Under the pieces are notes generated by a model. The model worked only from the letters and a program-made list of their open reading frames with translations, was not told where the DNA came from and searched no databases. From Helopsaltes ochotensis (Eukaryota > Chordata > Aves > Passeriformes > Locustellidae): DNA of 64,000 bases. The DNA is taken from NCBI GenBank assembly GCA_013400155.1, contig VXBM01000099.1, positions 434,536-498,535 on the forward strand. The letters run 5' to 3'. This document shows, piece by piece, positions 12,601-24,255 of the stretch; the first letter of the stretch is position 1; each line of letters starts with the position of its first letter. The position numbers and the translations under genes were made by a program.

Positions 12601-15600
12601 TGGTGACAATGGTTGTTAATCTGAGCAAGAGAAAAAATTCCCTCTGTCTACTCTCTTTTTCCATTTGGCCCACAGGCAGGTACCAGTTCAGTGAGTGTCT
12701 GCAAGCCCCAGTGCATACAAACAAGCCTTGTGCAGCATTACATTTTGGTTTTCTCTGTCCCCCCTTTGGGCTCCCCTGGCTAAAGTCAAAGAAACATTGA
12801 AAGCATCCAAGTAAATCAGTCTATTGCATTTTCTCATCAGTTTAAAATGCTCTCCTCAGTGCCAAAAAAATGACAATCCACTGAAGAACCAGGCTTGCAG
12901 GATCGTTGTATTGAAGCTATTTCTTTTTGCCTTGCCATCTTGAGAGGCCTGTTGGCAGGGAACATACCCCTGCTCTCCAGTCCAGTGTGCCGTACTGAGC
13001 ACGCAAAATTATACTCATGGCTCTGACAGAGGGCAGAGGGTGTCCCAGCAGAAAGCTGCCCCACGAACACTTGCCTCCTACCATGGTCATCCTAAAACAG
13101 GTCAAATTAAATGCACCATAAGAAAATAAAACTGCTCAATCAAGCCCAGAAGACAGGAGCCCAGATGTGCGTTGCCCACCCTGAGGGACAGGGCTGAATC
13201 CATGAACCGCCCTGAGCTGAAGAGCTTTGGGGTTGGGTGACCCCCAGCAGCCAGAACCCTGGGCTGACAGCAGGGTCTGAGCCCTCTGGTGTGGCTTGAG
13301 CAGAGAGGGGAGCTGAGCAGAGGCAAAGAGAGCCTGGGGCTGGTGCAGGGCAAGGTCCTAGGACGGCACAGCTGCTCCTTAGTACATGAAAGTGATTTAT
13401 TAATAAAGAAATAGACCCAGCATCCCCAAGAGTCATGTTCTGCAACACTACCCAGTCCTCTGTCCTGCACCTGAGCAGTTTAAGCCATGGCAGCTCCTTC
13501 TGTCACCAGCAAAGCTCAGGCTGCCTGCAGCCGACTGCAGCATTTCACCCTGCCCTCATCTTCCACAGCAACAGGGGACAGACACAGGGTCCCAAAGAAG
13601 AAACGGAGATGAAAAAGTGAGTTATCCACTGTTGGAAACAATGAACATTCACTACAATGATTATTTGTAATATATTATCTGAACAAATCAAGGCCTCCCG
13701 TAAAATCAGAACAGCAGAATCTGAATATCAGCTCAGAGAAGGGAATTAATTGCTAAGTTGTTTGTGAACAGTTTAGAAACACCTGTTTTACAGAAGTCTG
13801 GGGAAGTTTTAGAAGGATAGAAGAGGTATAAAAATATAACTCTGAAACTCTGTGATAACCTTTTTCTGGCTATTGCCTGAGTCCAAGTCAGAAGAGTTAA
13901 CATGCAATGGGAAGCAGCAGTCAAAGCTGGAGTAAAGGGGAGCAATAGTGGCATGTTTTTCTTTCTTGTTGATTTAATTTTCAGTGCACTCTGGAATTGG
14001 CTGTTCATTTCAGCATGGATGCACTCAGCAGTTTGTGACACACTGTGCTGCTTTGCTCTGCCAGCTGTGCTGTGCCTGCCAACATTTGTTGAGAAATAAC
14101 AGGAGGTCACACATGGTGTCAAAAAAAAAAATACCCCTGGCACAGCACATAGAAAAAATGCATTGTATTAGTGGCAATGAATTCAGACCTACTGATGGTG
14201 GAATTAATGAAATCCATGGCTGGCACTCTCTTTACATCCCAATGGAGGCTACAACGAACAAAGAAAATGTACTGGCCACTAGCCCATGGGGTCAGCAAAC
14301 CAGCCTTGTCCAGGGCAGCTGGAAGCCCATTGCCTTCCCTGGCAGGCCCTGAAGTGGAGAATGGAATTCAAGTGCTTCCCTAAGACCTCTCTTCTCTGGC
14401 TCTAAGGCAACAGGAAACCAAGAGACAGGGAAGCAAGGAGCTAAGTAATGCTTATGGAGGAAAAACAGCACTGAATGGTGACAGGCATTTGATTATTTTA
14501 CTTTAATTTTCTTGGTTTCTTAAGCTCTTTTTTTACTTGACTATAAGGGAAGGGCATCTTTCCCTTTGATTCTTATTTGCCCTGAAGCTGAAACTCATCT
14601 CCTGAGCATCAACATTTGCTTATTGTTCTTTTCTTTCCTAAAGAGTTTCAAGCCCCTTTTAGGAAACCCTCAGAGATATTTGTGTTGGCCTTTGTCTCCC
14701 CATTCTCTTTATGCTACGCAGAAACAACTAAGGATACATACTTTTCTACATAAAGACAAAACTCCTCACAGTAAAAGCGTGGGTTTAGGTAGCTAATGTG
14801 TATCCTTGGACATAGTCAGCAGGTGCTGGACAAGGCCCTGAGCAACCCAATTCAACTTTGAAGTTACCCCTTTGAGCTGAAATGTGGAACAGAAAACTTC
14901 CGTATGTCTCTTTTTACCTTCAGATTTTCAATATTTCAGTGATTCTAAATCCACATCTGAGCAGCTATCTCTTCATGTACTAGCTACGTGCAAGTAAAAA
15001 TCTGTCAGCACTCACCTACCTTAGACTAGCCAACACTAGCTGGAGCATAATCCACCACTTTCCTTTTTCCCCCATAAAACTATGGATTTTCACTTTTATC
15101 CTTACGGTTTCTACCTTCATCCAAATGCATTTGGGAGCAGAATCCAGAAATTGCAGCTGTTCCCCAGGCATCTCAAAGCAGAGCCATTTGTTGATATTTC
15201 TGCATTAACCCCAGCTGGGTGCTCATTCCCTTTGGAAAGGATAATTTAACTCCTACTGCTGTTCAAGAATATAGTTGGGTGCACCAAGTCAGACACATGC
15301 CAGTGTCAAATACAGAAGAACCACCCACTGATCAAAAAGACACAAGTAATTCCTTTCTCCTAGGGCATTTTAATGCAACTCTTTCATGTTTAATGTTTAA
15401 TGTGAGTGGAATAATGGTTTGTCTCTTGCTATCCCCCATTAACACAGATCAGAGGCACCAGATGCTTACATCCAACTTAATACTTCCCAGTTGGTCACCC
15501 GACCAAGAAGTTCAACACAGGAAAAAGACTGTACAATTGGAAGCCTCTCCTCTCAGACAGTTTCTAACAGGCACTAGCTAATCATGGATGTGAGCCCCTC

Positions 15601-17105
15601 CTCAGACTGCATTATTCTGCAATTCCACTGTAATTCATCCCTCGTAGTAACGTGAGCAATCTGGTAACAATTTTTGCCATTACAGATTGACTGGTTCTCC
15701 ATAAAGCTAAGGTGAAAACGGGGCTGAAAGTTGGGCACTGACATTATACCTTTTGTTTTCTTTAAAAAAAAACAACACACTGGACAAGGAAAGTTAAGAA
15801 TTTTTGTGTCAAAGGCTTTGAAATAGAACATATTTGCAATATGTTTTATGACTGAACAGGAACTCTTCTCAAAATCAGTAGTATCCGTTACATCCTCTCT
15901 CATCTGGAAGATCAAGCTGCCCACAGACACAGGCCCTGGAAGAATCAGTTTTGCACAAAATCTCTGCTTAAGTTGAGCAAGGAGGTGGACAGAGACAATA
16001 ATTAGTGATTTGTGGATGCTCAGCTGTTTCTCCATGCTCATAAGCAGCCTGCAGCAGGGAAGCATTACTCACCACCTCCAAGGAAGCCAGCTGCCTATGG
16101 CTGGCAAGTGAAGAGGGATTTGCCAGATCGTACCAATGATCTGGTCTTGGGGTTGAAACAGCTTTTGGAAGACGGAGGAGGCAACCGTGTGTGCTGATAA
16201 AACCAACAAACTTGGAACCAAGGCCTTTTGTTTTCTTTCCTCTGATGCCAAGGAGAGGAGCGTGCCTGGGGCTGCACAGAGTGTTCCCACTGAACAATGT
16301 CAGACACACGCCAGTTTGGAGGTCTGCCAGTCTAGGGCCACCTCGGTGAGCTCATATGGCAAGGCAGAAGGAAGGCACAACGACCAGACCAAGGTTATCA
16401 AGGCCTTCCCAGAGAAGGCCAAAGCAACCATTTGTCATCATTATGTTCATTCTCTAGTCTTATTTCTGTGCTCCCTAGAAAATCGAGTAATGCTTAGTAA
16501 GAAATAAAAAGAAGGAAGGAACAACCTGAATACCTGAGTCTGGCTAAACTGATGGAGAACATGATGAATAACCAGCATGGCTGGGAGAACTCCTATTCTT
16601 CCTTTAAGAATGTTACACAACCCACTGCTTAAAATATCAGAGCCTTGATTTATTACTTGCCATGGTGTAAACAGGTTTTGATTGCTTGGCACCTCTCTTC
16701 TGTCAAAAAAAAAAAATTGAAGAAGGCATCTACCCATGGTGGTTTTCTGTGCAAATCCTGTATAGCTGAGACTCACTGTTGCAGAGTCAACCTGAAGCAG
16801 ACTTCTCAGCAAGTACCCTGCTGGACTGGGACTCATGTCAGTCCAGAGGAGTCTCTGCACTGCCTACCAAAACACATTTACATGTGAAAGGCTGGAATGA
16901 GGCATATAAACAGTAAAGAAGCAGAAACTAGAGAAAACCAGTGCGGGGATGAAATATATATTATCTGATATTTTCATCTGAAATACACTTATAGATATAT
17001 ATTTTAAGGAACAAGATTAAAGATTTTTCCATAGAGGCTCTCACCTCCTATTTTTCAGTCTGTCTTTTATTCTTGAGATGTTTCCATGGGGGTCCCAGGA
17101 GGAAG
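9661..17105. other. Intergenic DNA, no gene recognised
   Basis: AT-moderate sequence up to the first assembly gap. No exon of a known gene, RNA gene or repeat family was recognised. Many short frames are present at chance density. Confidence 0.55.
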
Positions 17106-17395
17106 NNNNNNNNNNNNNNNNNNNNNNNNNNNNNNNNNNNNNNNNNNNNNNNNNNNNNNNNNNNNNNNNNNNNNNNNNNNNNNNNNNNNNNNNNNNNNNN
17201 NNNNNNNNNNNNNNNNNNNNNNNNNNNNNNNNNNNNNNNNNNNNNNNNNNNNNNNNNNNNNNNNNNNNNNNNNNNNNNNNNNNNNNNNNNNNNNNNNNNN
17301 NNNNNNNNNNNNNNNNNNNNNNNNNNNNNNNNNNNNNNNNNNNNNNNNNNNNNNNNNNNNNNNNNNNNNNNNNNNNNNNNNNNNNNNNNNNNNNN
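17106..17395. other. Assembly gap, 290 N
   Basis: An unbroken run of 290 unknown bases. Frames drawn across it are meaningless. Confidence 1.
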
Positions 17396-20300
17396 GAAAA
17401 TGCGAAGACATAAATTATAGTATTTTACCTTTCTGTGGTATTTTTCTATCAATGAACCTATATTTGCAGCATTTTGCACTTGTCTCTGGTTTTTCTCACT
17501 TCTCCTAAGCAGAGAAATTCCCTGGTCAGATTTGGCTCTTCACTGTAGTCTTACATAAGGTAGGAGAGTAAGAGCCCAGCAGCACACAGCCCACAGCTAA
17601 AATGTCAAAGACCAGGGACACGCCTTGTCTTCACAGAAGGGCAAACTTGAACACACACCCTGAAACACAGCTCCTGATTGTACCAGCTGTTATCCCCATG
17701 CAGTCCGTGGTGCCTGGGAACAGGCAGGAGAGGATGAATGGTCATCCTTGCCTCTGACAGACATCCCAGGTATCACAGAAAATACTCAGCCTCTGCCTCA
17801 CCTCCATCATCCTGCTGGCCGAGCCTTCGCCACAAACAATGATTGCTCCACAGATCTGCTCCTGCAATCCCAGCACTGAGCAATCACTGAGGGACAGAGT
17901 AATTCCAAAAAATCACAGTTCAACATGAAGTGACACAGGAGAATGAATGCATTCACGTTGCATCCTGCCATATACCACTGCAGTCAACCCTCCCCAAACA
18001 TGAATTAGGGTGTCAGAAAGTGTCCCATGATACAAATCAACTAATTTTGGACTATTTAAACAAAGTTTTCCCACTGGAGATACAACCTCTGCAGCCTGTC
18101 CCTAAAGAAATCTGACTCTCAGCCCTAGCAAACGATAAAAAGCAGAGAAAATAGGTGCTCAGATACATTCAGTCCCATAAAATGATAGGGTTGTGACCAT
18201 CAGCCCACAGGAGAGGAGGATGGCAGTGCCAGGTTAATGCAAAACCAAGGCAAGGCAGAGTGGGCATGGGGCACCTGTGGAGGCATTCATTGTGCTATCC
18301 TGGGTCTGATCATTTATGCCAGCAGCCTTTGATTAGCTGCTTCCTTGTTGACACTAGGGCTGGTTGAGTTGTTAAAGAACAGCAGAGGACACTGGAGAGT
18401 CTTCGTTGTAACTGATGAATTGAGAGCAAACAAGGAAGCTAAAATTAATCACTTGCACTTAAACTGCCATCATGGTGCACAACACACACCACAGATAAGC
18501 TCCCTTACCCTACAGGGAGAGCCTCAAATGCTGCCCTACCCCAAAAAGGAGATGCAGAATTGCAGGTCCAGGAGCTACAGTCAGTTTGTGTAGTTAAAAC
18601 CTCAGTGGGACTGTGAAATAAATGGTGGGGTATGAGCTCTATCTCAAGAGATCACCTGAGGGAATCAACATGGATCAGGCCATAAGACAAGCTGTCAGCC
18701 TGGCTCTTTATCTTCTGATCTTGTCCCCTTGGTGGCTTTATTTCTCTTCTAGTCTGATCTCTTCAGTATTCTCCTGCTGTCCATTTTCCTCCTGGAAATA
18801 CATCTCACTTTCTGGGGATCAGCAAAGGAGACTGTGCAAAGTTTGCAAACACTTTACTATCTTTGTTTCTGTTTGAGGGGGAAGTTTGAAATAACTGATC
18901 ATTCACTCAGGTAGAAGAACTGCTTCATTCTGAGTTGTTCACCAGTAGTAAAACCCATCTGCTTTTGGGTCCTCAGCTTTGCAGTCAATCATGGAAATGC
19001 TAAAAGAGGTGAGAAATTTCCTCTTCTACCACTGTGAGTTTTCCTCTGCCAACTCTGCTGTGCTACTTCTCATGGGTATTAGGAGTCAGCATGATAAAAA
19101 CAATAACAAGAGTTTAATGGGAAACATTATCTTTTAAAGATTCCCATGAAGTTATCTGGTATGAAGAATCAAGGTCTTTATAGAGGTGAGAGTAAAACCA
19201 GAAGAAATGCAGCACAAAGTGCTCTGGGGGATACATCTCATGACGGAGCCAGAGCTGCCACAGCAGGAACAACACCCTCATGTCCCTGGAACAGGTGAGT
19301 AATAGTTCTCCTGTGTCTCCAGATCCTGAAGGGCAACTACACAGCTTCATTTTCCCTGGTGCTGAAGAATCTCTGGCAATGAACCTTGTGTTAAAACTAC
19401 ATTCCTACTTTAGAAATCAACACATTCTAACAGATCTACCCTACACTGTTAAAAACCTGTCAGCTGAAGCCCCAGGGAAGTAGCTACGCTGGGCCCCAGT
19501 GCTCAAGTGAATCTTCAGCCATCTGATCTTCCCAAAGTCCTTAAAACACAGCTGCTAAACATTTTTGGGCTTTACAACCTTTGTGCAGTCCACGGAAACC
19601 AGATATGAAAGATCAGTCAAGGGAGAATTGATTTTAAACTGCCACCTACATTCCCTCCTGCTGGATGTGCTCAGACACAGCCCACTGGTGGCTTCATCTG
19701 TGTAGAGGTGAAGCTGGGGTTTTGTAATTATTAAAAAAAAACCCTGCCTGGAAGGATTTGACCTAGAAACTGTGATCGGCTCGAAGCATCACAGTCGATA
19801 CTTGATAAAAAAAATAAAGTGCAAAACCTCATTTCTCATTGCCATCTTCTGGCCAGAGCAGTGTAGTGTATTCTCTTGCTAAAACAAGCTACAGAGTAGG
19901 GCACAGACATGCAAGGTGCAATGCACAAGTTGCACAAGTTGCACAAGTGCAGCCCTGGTTTGGCTGCAGTGTGTGCTACTGTGCAGGCAGGGTATGAAAG
20001 CAGCTGCCTGGGAGATTCACCATCCAGATGGAACAGCTGCTCAAAAAGTGATTCTGTGAGAAAATTATACACATGAAAGTATTTGAAAGCAAATCTCATT
20101 GAAACCTTTATCTTAAATGGCATTTATCCACCAAGATCTTTCTCAGACTCTAGTTGTATTAAAATGGTTATCAATCATTTCAGCACACTCATCATACTTA
20201 AAGGAAAAATACGCTTTAAAAATCACTCTTTAGTTAATTTAATCTCTTCAAAACCAGTATCCTCCAGCAAACTGTAATCTTTGGTGCTAGGCTAGTACAT

Positions 20301-23300
20301 CTGCATTCAATGAACAATACTTGCAATTACAGACCATTTATTTCTGATCCAGAGGCCAAAGTAGGCTTGGCATAAAAGCACCACACATCTTGCAGTGGTC
20401 TGATTGTGCACCTATTGCCCCACTGTTCAGAGTTCCAGTCAGCCTGGAAGTTTATGTTTATACACCAAACAGACACAGACAGGAGATGATGTGGAGGAGA
20501 TTGATCACTATCAAACTGTTCTGAAGGGAAGTGACTCTCCATATCCTTAGTTCTTCCTGCTTTTGGAATCACCTGCACAAGTGAAAGATTCTTAGTCTTA
20601 GCTGAGAACAGTTTTCTCTGCATCATTGTGGAAGAGCATTGCTCATAATCACCCTTCCCAGTATTTTCCCCATCTTGAATACATCATCCCAAGCCATCTC
20701 ACTGAAAGGCCTTTTAAAATACACACAACCATTCCTCCAGATTTCCAGACAGAGGGAATCCACAGCGCTTTTTTCCAGCTTTCCCTGAAGAGTGGAGGAC
20801 AAAGGAGAAATCTGGATGCCCTCTGCTTGCCTTCACCCTTGCAGGGGAGCACCTGTCTTGTGGCCATGAGTGACAGCCCAATGGAGAAGCAGTTCTATAT
20901 TTACACATGACACACCTCTTGAATCCATAAGGATTTTGACAATTTTTGACCAATCCCTAACCTCTCCTGTCTCTAGCCTTTAGTTAAACAAGTTGGAGGG
21001 TTTAAGTGGGAATTTAAAATAGAATAAAAAGAAAAGAACAAAGTACATAAGTAAGTTTAATCAAAAGGAATTAAATATAGCAGGATAAAGGAATAAAACC
21101 ACAAGCATCATAGCAGTAGGTATTTGCAATAACCAAGTTCCCTACTCCTCTTGCAGAAATACACCTGAGCCAAGGAGTGGTACGGTACCAGAGCTCCTCC
21201 ACGTGTACTAGGAGGGTCTGTAATTGTTCCCCAGAGCAGCACAGCACTGGAATTCTGCTCATGCTTTCCCAGACATTCTTCACACTGCCCATTTTCCCTG
21301 TGCTCTCTGTAGATGTTTCAAGAGTCCTTCCTGTGGAGCATCAGCACACACTGGCAGCAGGGGGGCTGCTCATGCAGATTTTCCAAATCCTGTGTTGTTC
21401 ATCATGTGCTACTTTGACAGTGTTACAGTCTTCAATAGTCTCAGCCTGGGTACTCTTTTCCCAGTTGCTGTTGCTAAACTGAACTGCAGACAGTTTCTTT
21501 TCACCACTTGTTTGTAATGGCTTAGTTAACACCCTGATCTTTTCCTCATGGCTTTTTACCATGACATATTTTCAAAGACCCATTTGTTCTCTGAGCCTTG
21601 GATTTGAGGACAATGTGTTGTGCATTCTTGCTTTACAAGAAAGCATCTTCATAAATCTATATTCCCTTTGTGTTCCCTCTTAATTATTTAAAGTGTTCAG
21701 TAGACAAAGATGGGGATTATCTAAACATACTTGTTTATTGTCATATCTGTCATATTAGTTTATAGAGTCTGTTTTACTCGGTAACTATTTTACATTGCTA
21801 TGAGGATGTTGAAACCAAATCAGATTAGCCTGTCTCTTGTATATGTTTATACAGATATCAGTCTTCAACGGAAGTTTTTACCCACTAGTGTCTCTGCTTT
21901 TCTGGATAATTAATTGTATCCAAGCTCTGTAAAATAAGTTCTTGTTATAAGAGAAACCTGCAGCAGTTCCTTCATGAGTACCTTCAGGAAAGGCTGTATC
22001 CAGATTTGCTTGAAAGCAACTCCACCTTCCAAGTGGATGAGTGATGCCATTGTTACTTGATAAAGCATTCAGACCATGTCGTGGCCATCATTATAATATG
22101 GTTTTGCATCTAGCAAAAGCTGGGTTGCTTTGAATAAAAAATTTAGACCTTGAATCACTTGCAGTAGAGAAAGGGAACAGATGGTATCACCTGAATGCTC
22201 CTTTTACAAGCCATACAGCCCATGAGGCCTGAAAAGCAATAAACAGTGATAAGGAACACATCTGAGGGGAGCAAGTAGCAGTGAGAGACCCAGCCAAGAA
22301 TTATGGTTTTTTCTACTTATTCTCTGAGCAAACGTAATACTTTTTTTCTTGTTCAACTCTGCCATGCTAAGTTAGTTAATGGATCATTCACAGTGAAAAC
22401 ATAATTAGCAACAATTAATAAAGGAGAAATGGCTTGCATAACAGCCTACAGGGGACATCTTGCCAGGAGACCACTTACGAAACACCGCTTATTAACACCA
22501 TAATTACGGCTATCTGCTGCTTGCATTGTGTTTGCAGGTTGAAGCTCCACTGCATAAATTGTGTACAAAATTGCTAAAAGGCCAGACTCCAAGCACCTAA
22601 TAAATAGACCTAAGATTTTTGGATCTGTCCCACTAGTAACGTTTTGCACCGTTGGGTGCTACTACACGTGCTGCGTGAAGAGCATATGGAAACAAATGGC
22701 TGTGCCCTACAGCTGTGCCTGCAGTGGGTGCTGGCAAAACTGCAGCACAGAACAGTTGAGGTGGATGAGATTAATTTAGGGAAACAGCTGCAGCTTTGAG
22801 GCAATCCAGGAGGCTTCTCTGAATTTATGCAAATAAACAACATTTACAGGACAGAAAGGAAGCACAACAATTCAGGGTTTCCACCATGTCTTGGCAGCAG
22901 CCTGACTCGTATCTGCCATTTGTGGTTGCAGGACATTTTACACTGAGGCTGTCAAGCAGACAATTCATGGGCTGGGTAGAGTCCCTGGATGCACGCAGGT
23001 GGCCTGCATTAAGTGCCCATATGCTCCACAATTTTGGTTTTCAGACAGTAAAATACTTTCAAAAAAATAAAGATTAGGCATGCTGGCCAAAGGGAAAAAT
23101 TAAAACAGAAGTCAGAGGAAGATGAAACAGAAGAAAATGGGGAAAGAAAGAGAGAGAGATAAAAGTGCAGCTCATGAAAAATGAGCTCCCTCACAAAGCA
23201 ACTCTGTCAAATATGACAGATTGAGATATTAGTCTGTTTGATGCTGAATTAAAGACTGGCACCACCTGGGATGACCATGCAAGCCCTGCCTGAAGGAACA

Positions 23301-23718
23301 CACCAAAGAGTGCTAGGACCCCCACATGTTACCAGTTACCAAAACCAGCAGGACACCCTGAAACCCAGGATTCATCCCTCTCCCTGGAGGACTGTTCTCT
23401 GACTGTTCCCTCAGGCTTGTTCTCTGATCTCAGACCACTTTAACCAGCTTGTCCTGAACACTCAGACACGACAGTTTGGATTCCAGTCAAGCTGCATGGT
23501 CTGTTGCAGCTGAGGCAAGGGAGATGCTGGCAATGCAGCCCCCATTGTTTGCACAGCAAGGGCTCTGGTTTTGTTTCAAAACACAATAGGTTGATTTGAA
23601 GGAATTTTCCCCCTTGAAATAACTCATTTAAATCACATGACAAAATAGATTTTTAAACAAAAACTAGTTTTTCAAACCCCACAGCTCTTTCAAGAACTAG
23701 GAACTTGGACAACACGTC
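17396..23718. other. Intergenic DNA, no gene recognised
   Basis: Unique-looking sequence between the gap and the CR1 fragment. A threefold 9-bp repeat (GTTGCACAA) lies near 19917-19948 and an 8-bp inverted repeat with an 11-nt spacer at 19769-19795. A TAATTA-containing AT-rich block at 22371-22600 may be regulatory. No gene is supported. Confidence 0.55.
19840..19854 (-). promoter_or_regulatory. Candidate CTCF motif
   Basis: The minus strand reads GGCCAGAAGATGGCA, close to the CTCF core CCASYAGRKGGCR. Motif resemblance only; such matches also occur by chance. Confidence 0.25.
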
Positions 23719-24255
23719 CCCTGTACTTGGCACTGGTGAGGCCACACCTTGAAGTCTGTGTCCACGTCTGGGCCTTTCAGTTCAGGAAGGACATTGAGGT
23801 GCTGGAGTGAGTCCAGAGAAGGGCAATGGAGCTGGGGAAGGGTCTGGAGCACAAATCCTGTGAGGAGTGGCTGAGGGAGCTGTGGGGTGTTCAGCCTGGA
23901 AAAGAGGAGGCTCAGAGAGGACCTTCTCACTCTCCACAGCTCCCTGAATGAAAGGAGGGTGCAGCCAGGTGGGGGTCGGGCTCTTCTAACAGGCCATTTT
24001 AACCAATGACAGGACAAGAGGATGTATTCTCAGGCTGCACCAGGGGAAGTTCAGGTTGGACATTAGGAGGAATTTCTTCACAAAAATGGTGATTAAACAT
24101 TGGGATGGGCTGCCCAGCGAGGTGGTGGAGTCACCATCTCTAGACGTGTTTAAGGAAATGTGGCACTCAGTGCCATGGTCCAGTGGACATAATGGTGTTT
24201 GATCAAAGGTTTGACTTGATGATCTCAGAGATCATTTCAACCTAATGGATTATGT
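23719..24255 (+). repeat. CR1 LINE 3' fragment, plus orientation
   Basis: This block contains standard avian CR1 3'-end phrases in order: CTGGTGAGGCCACACCTTGA, CAGGAAGGACATTGAGGTGC, GTCCAGAGAAGGGCAATGGA, TGGAAAAGAGGAGGCTCAGA, GCTGCCCAGCGAGGTGGTGG and TTGATGATCTCAGAGATCAT. It is 5'-truncated, as most CR1 copies are, and degraded: the reading frame is broken and the terminal ATTCTATGA octamers are mutated. The segment encodes only the end of the reverse-transcriptase ORF and the 3' UTR, so the copy cannot be active. Confidence 0.92.

Noticed and set aside
17048..17508. Open frames across 17.1-17.4 kb
   Set aside because: They only span the 290-N gap.
19741..19800. Possible tRNA-derived or mitochondrial tRNA-like segment
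   Set aside because: Only a short hairpin and a vague T-arm-like phrase are present; no cloverleaf could be drawn.
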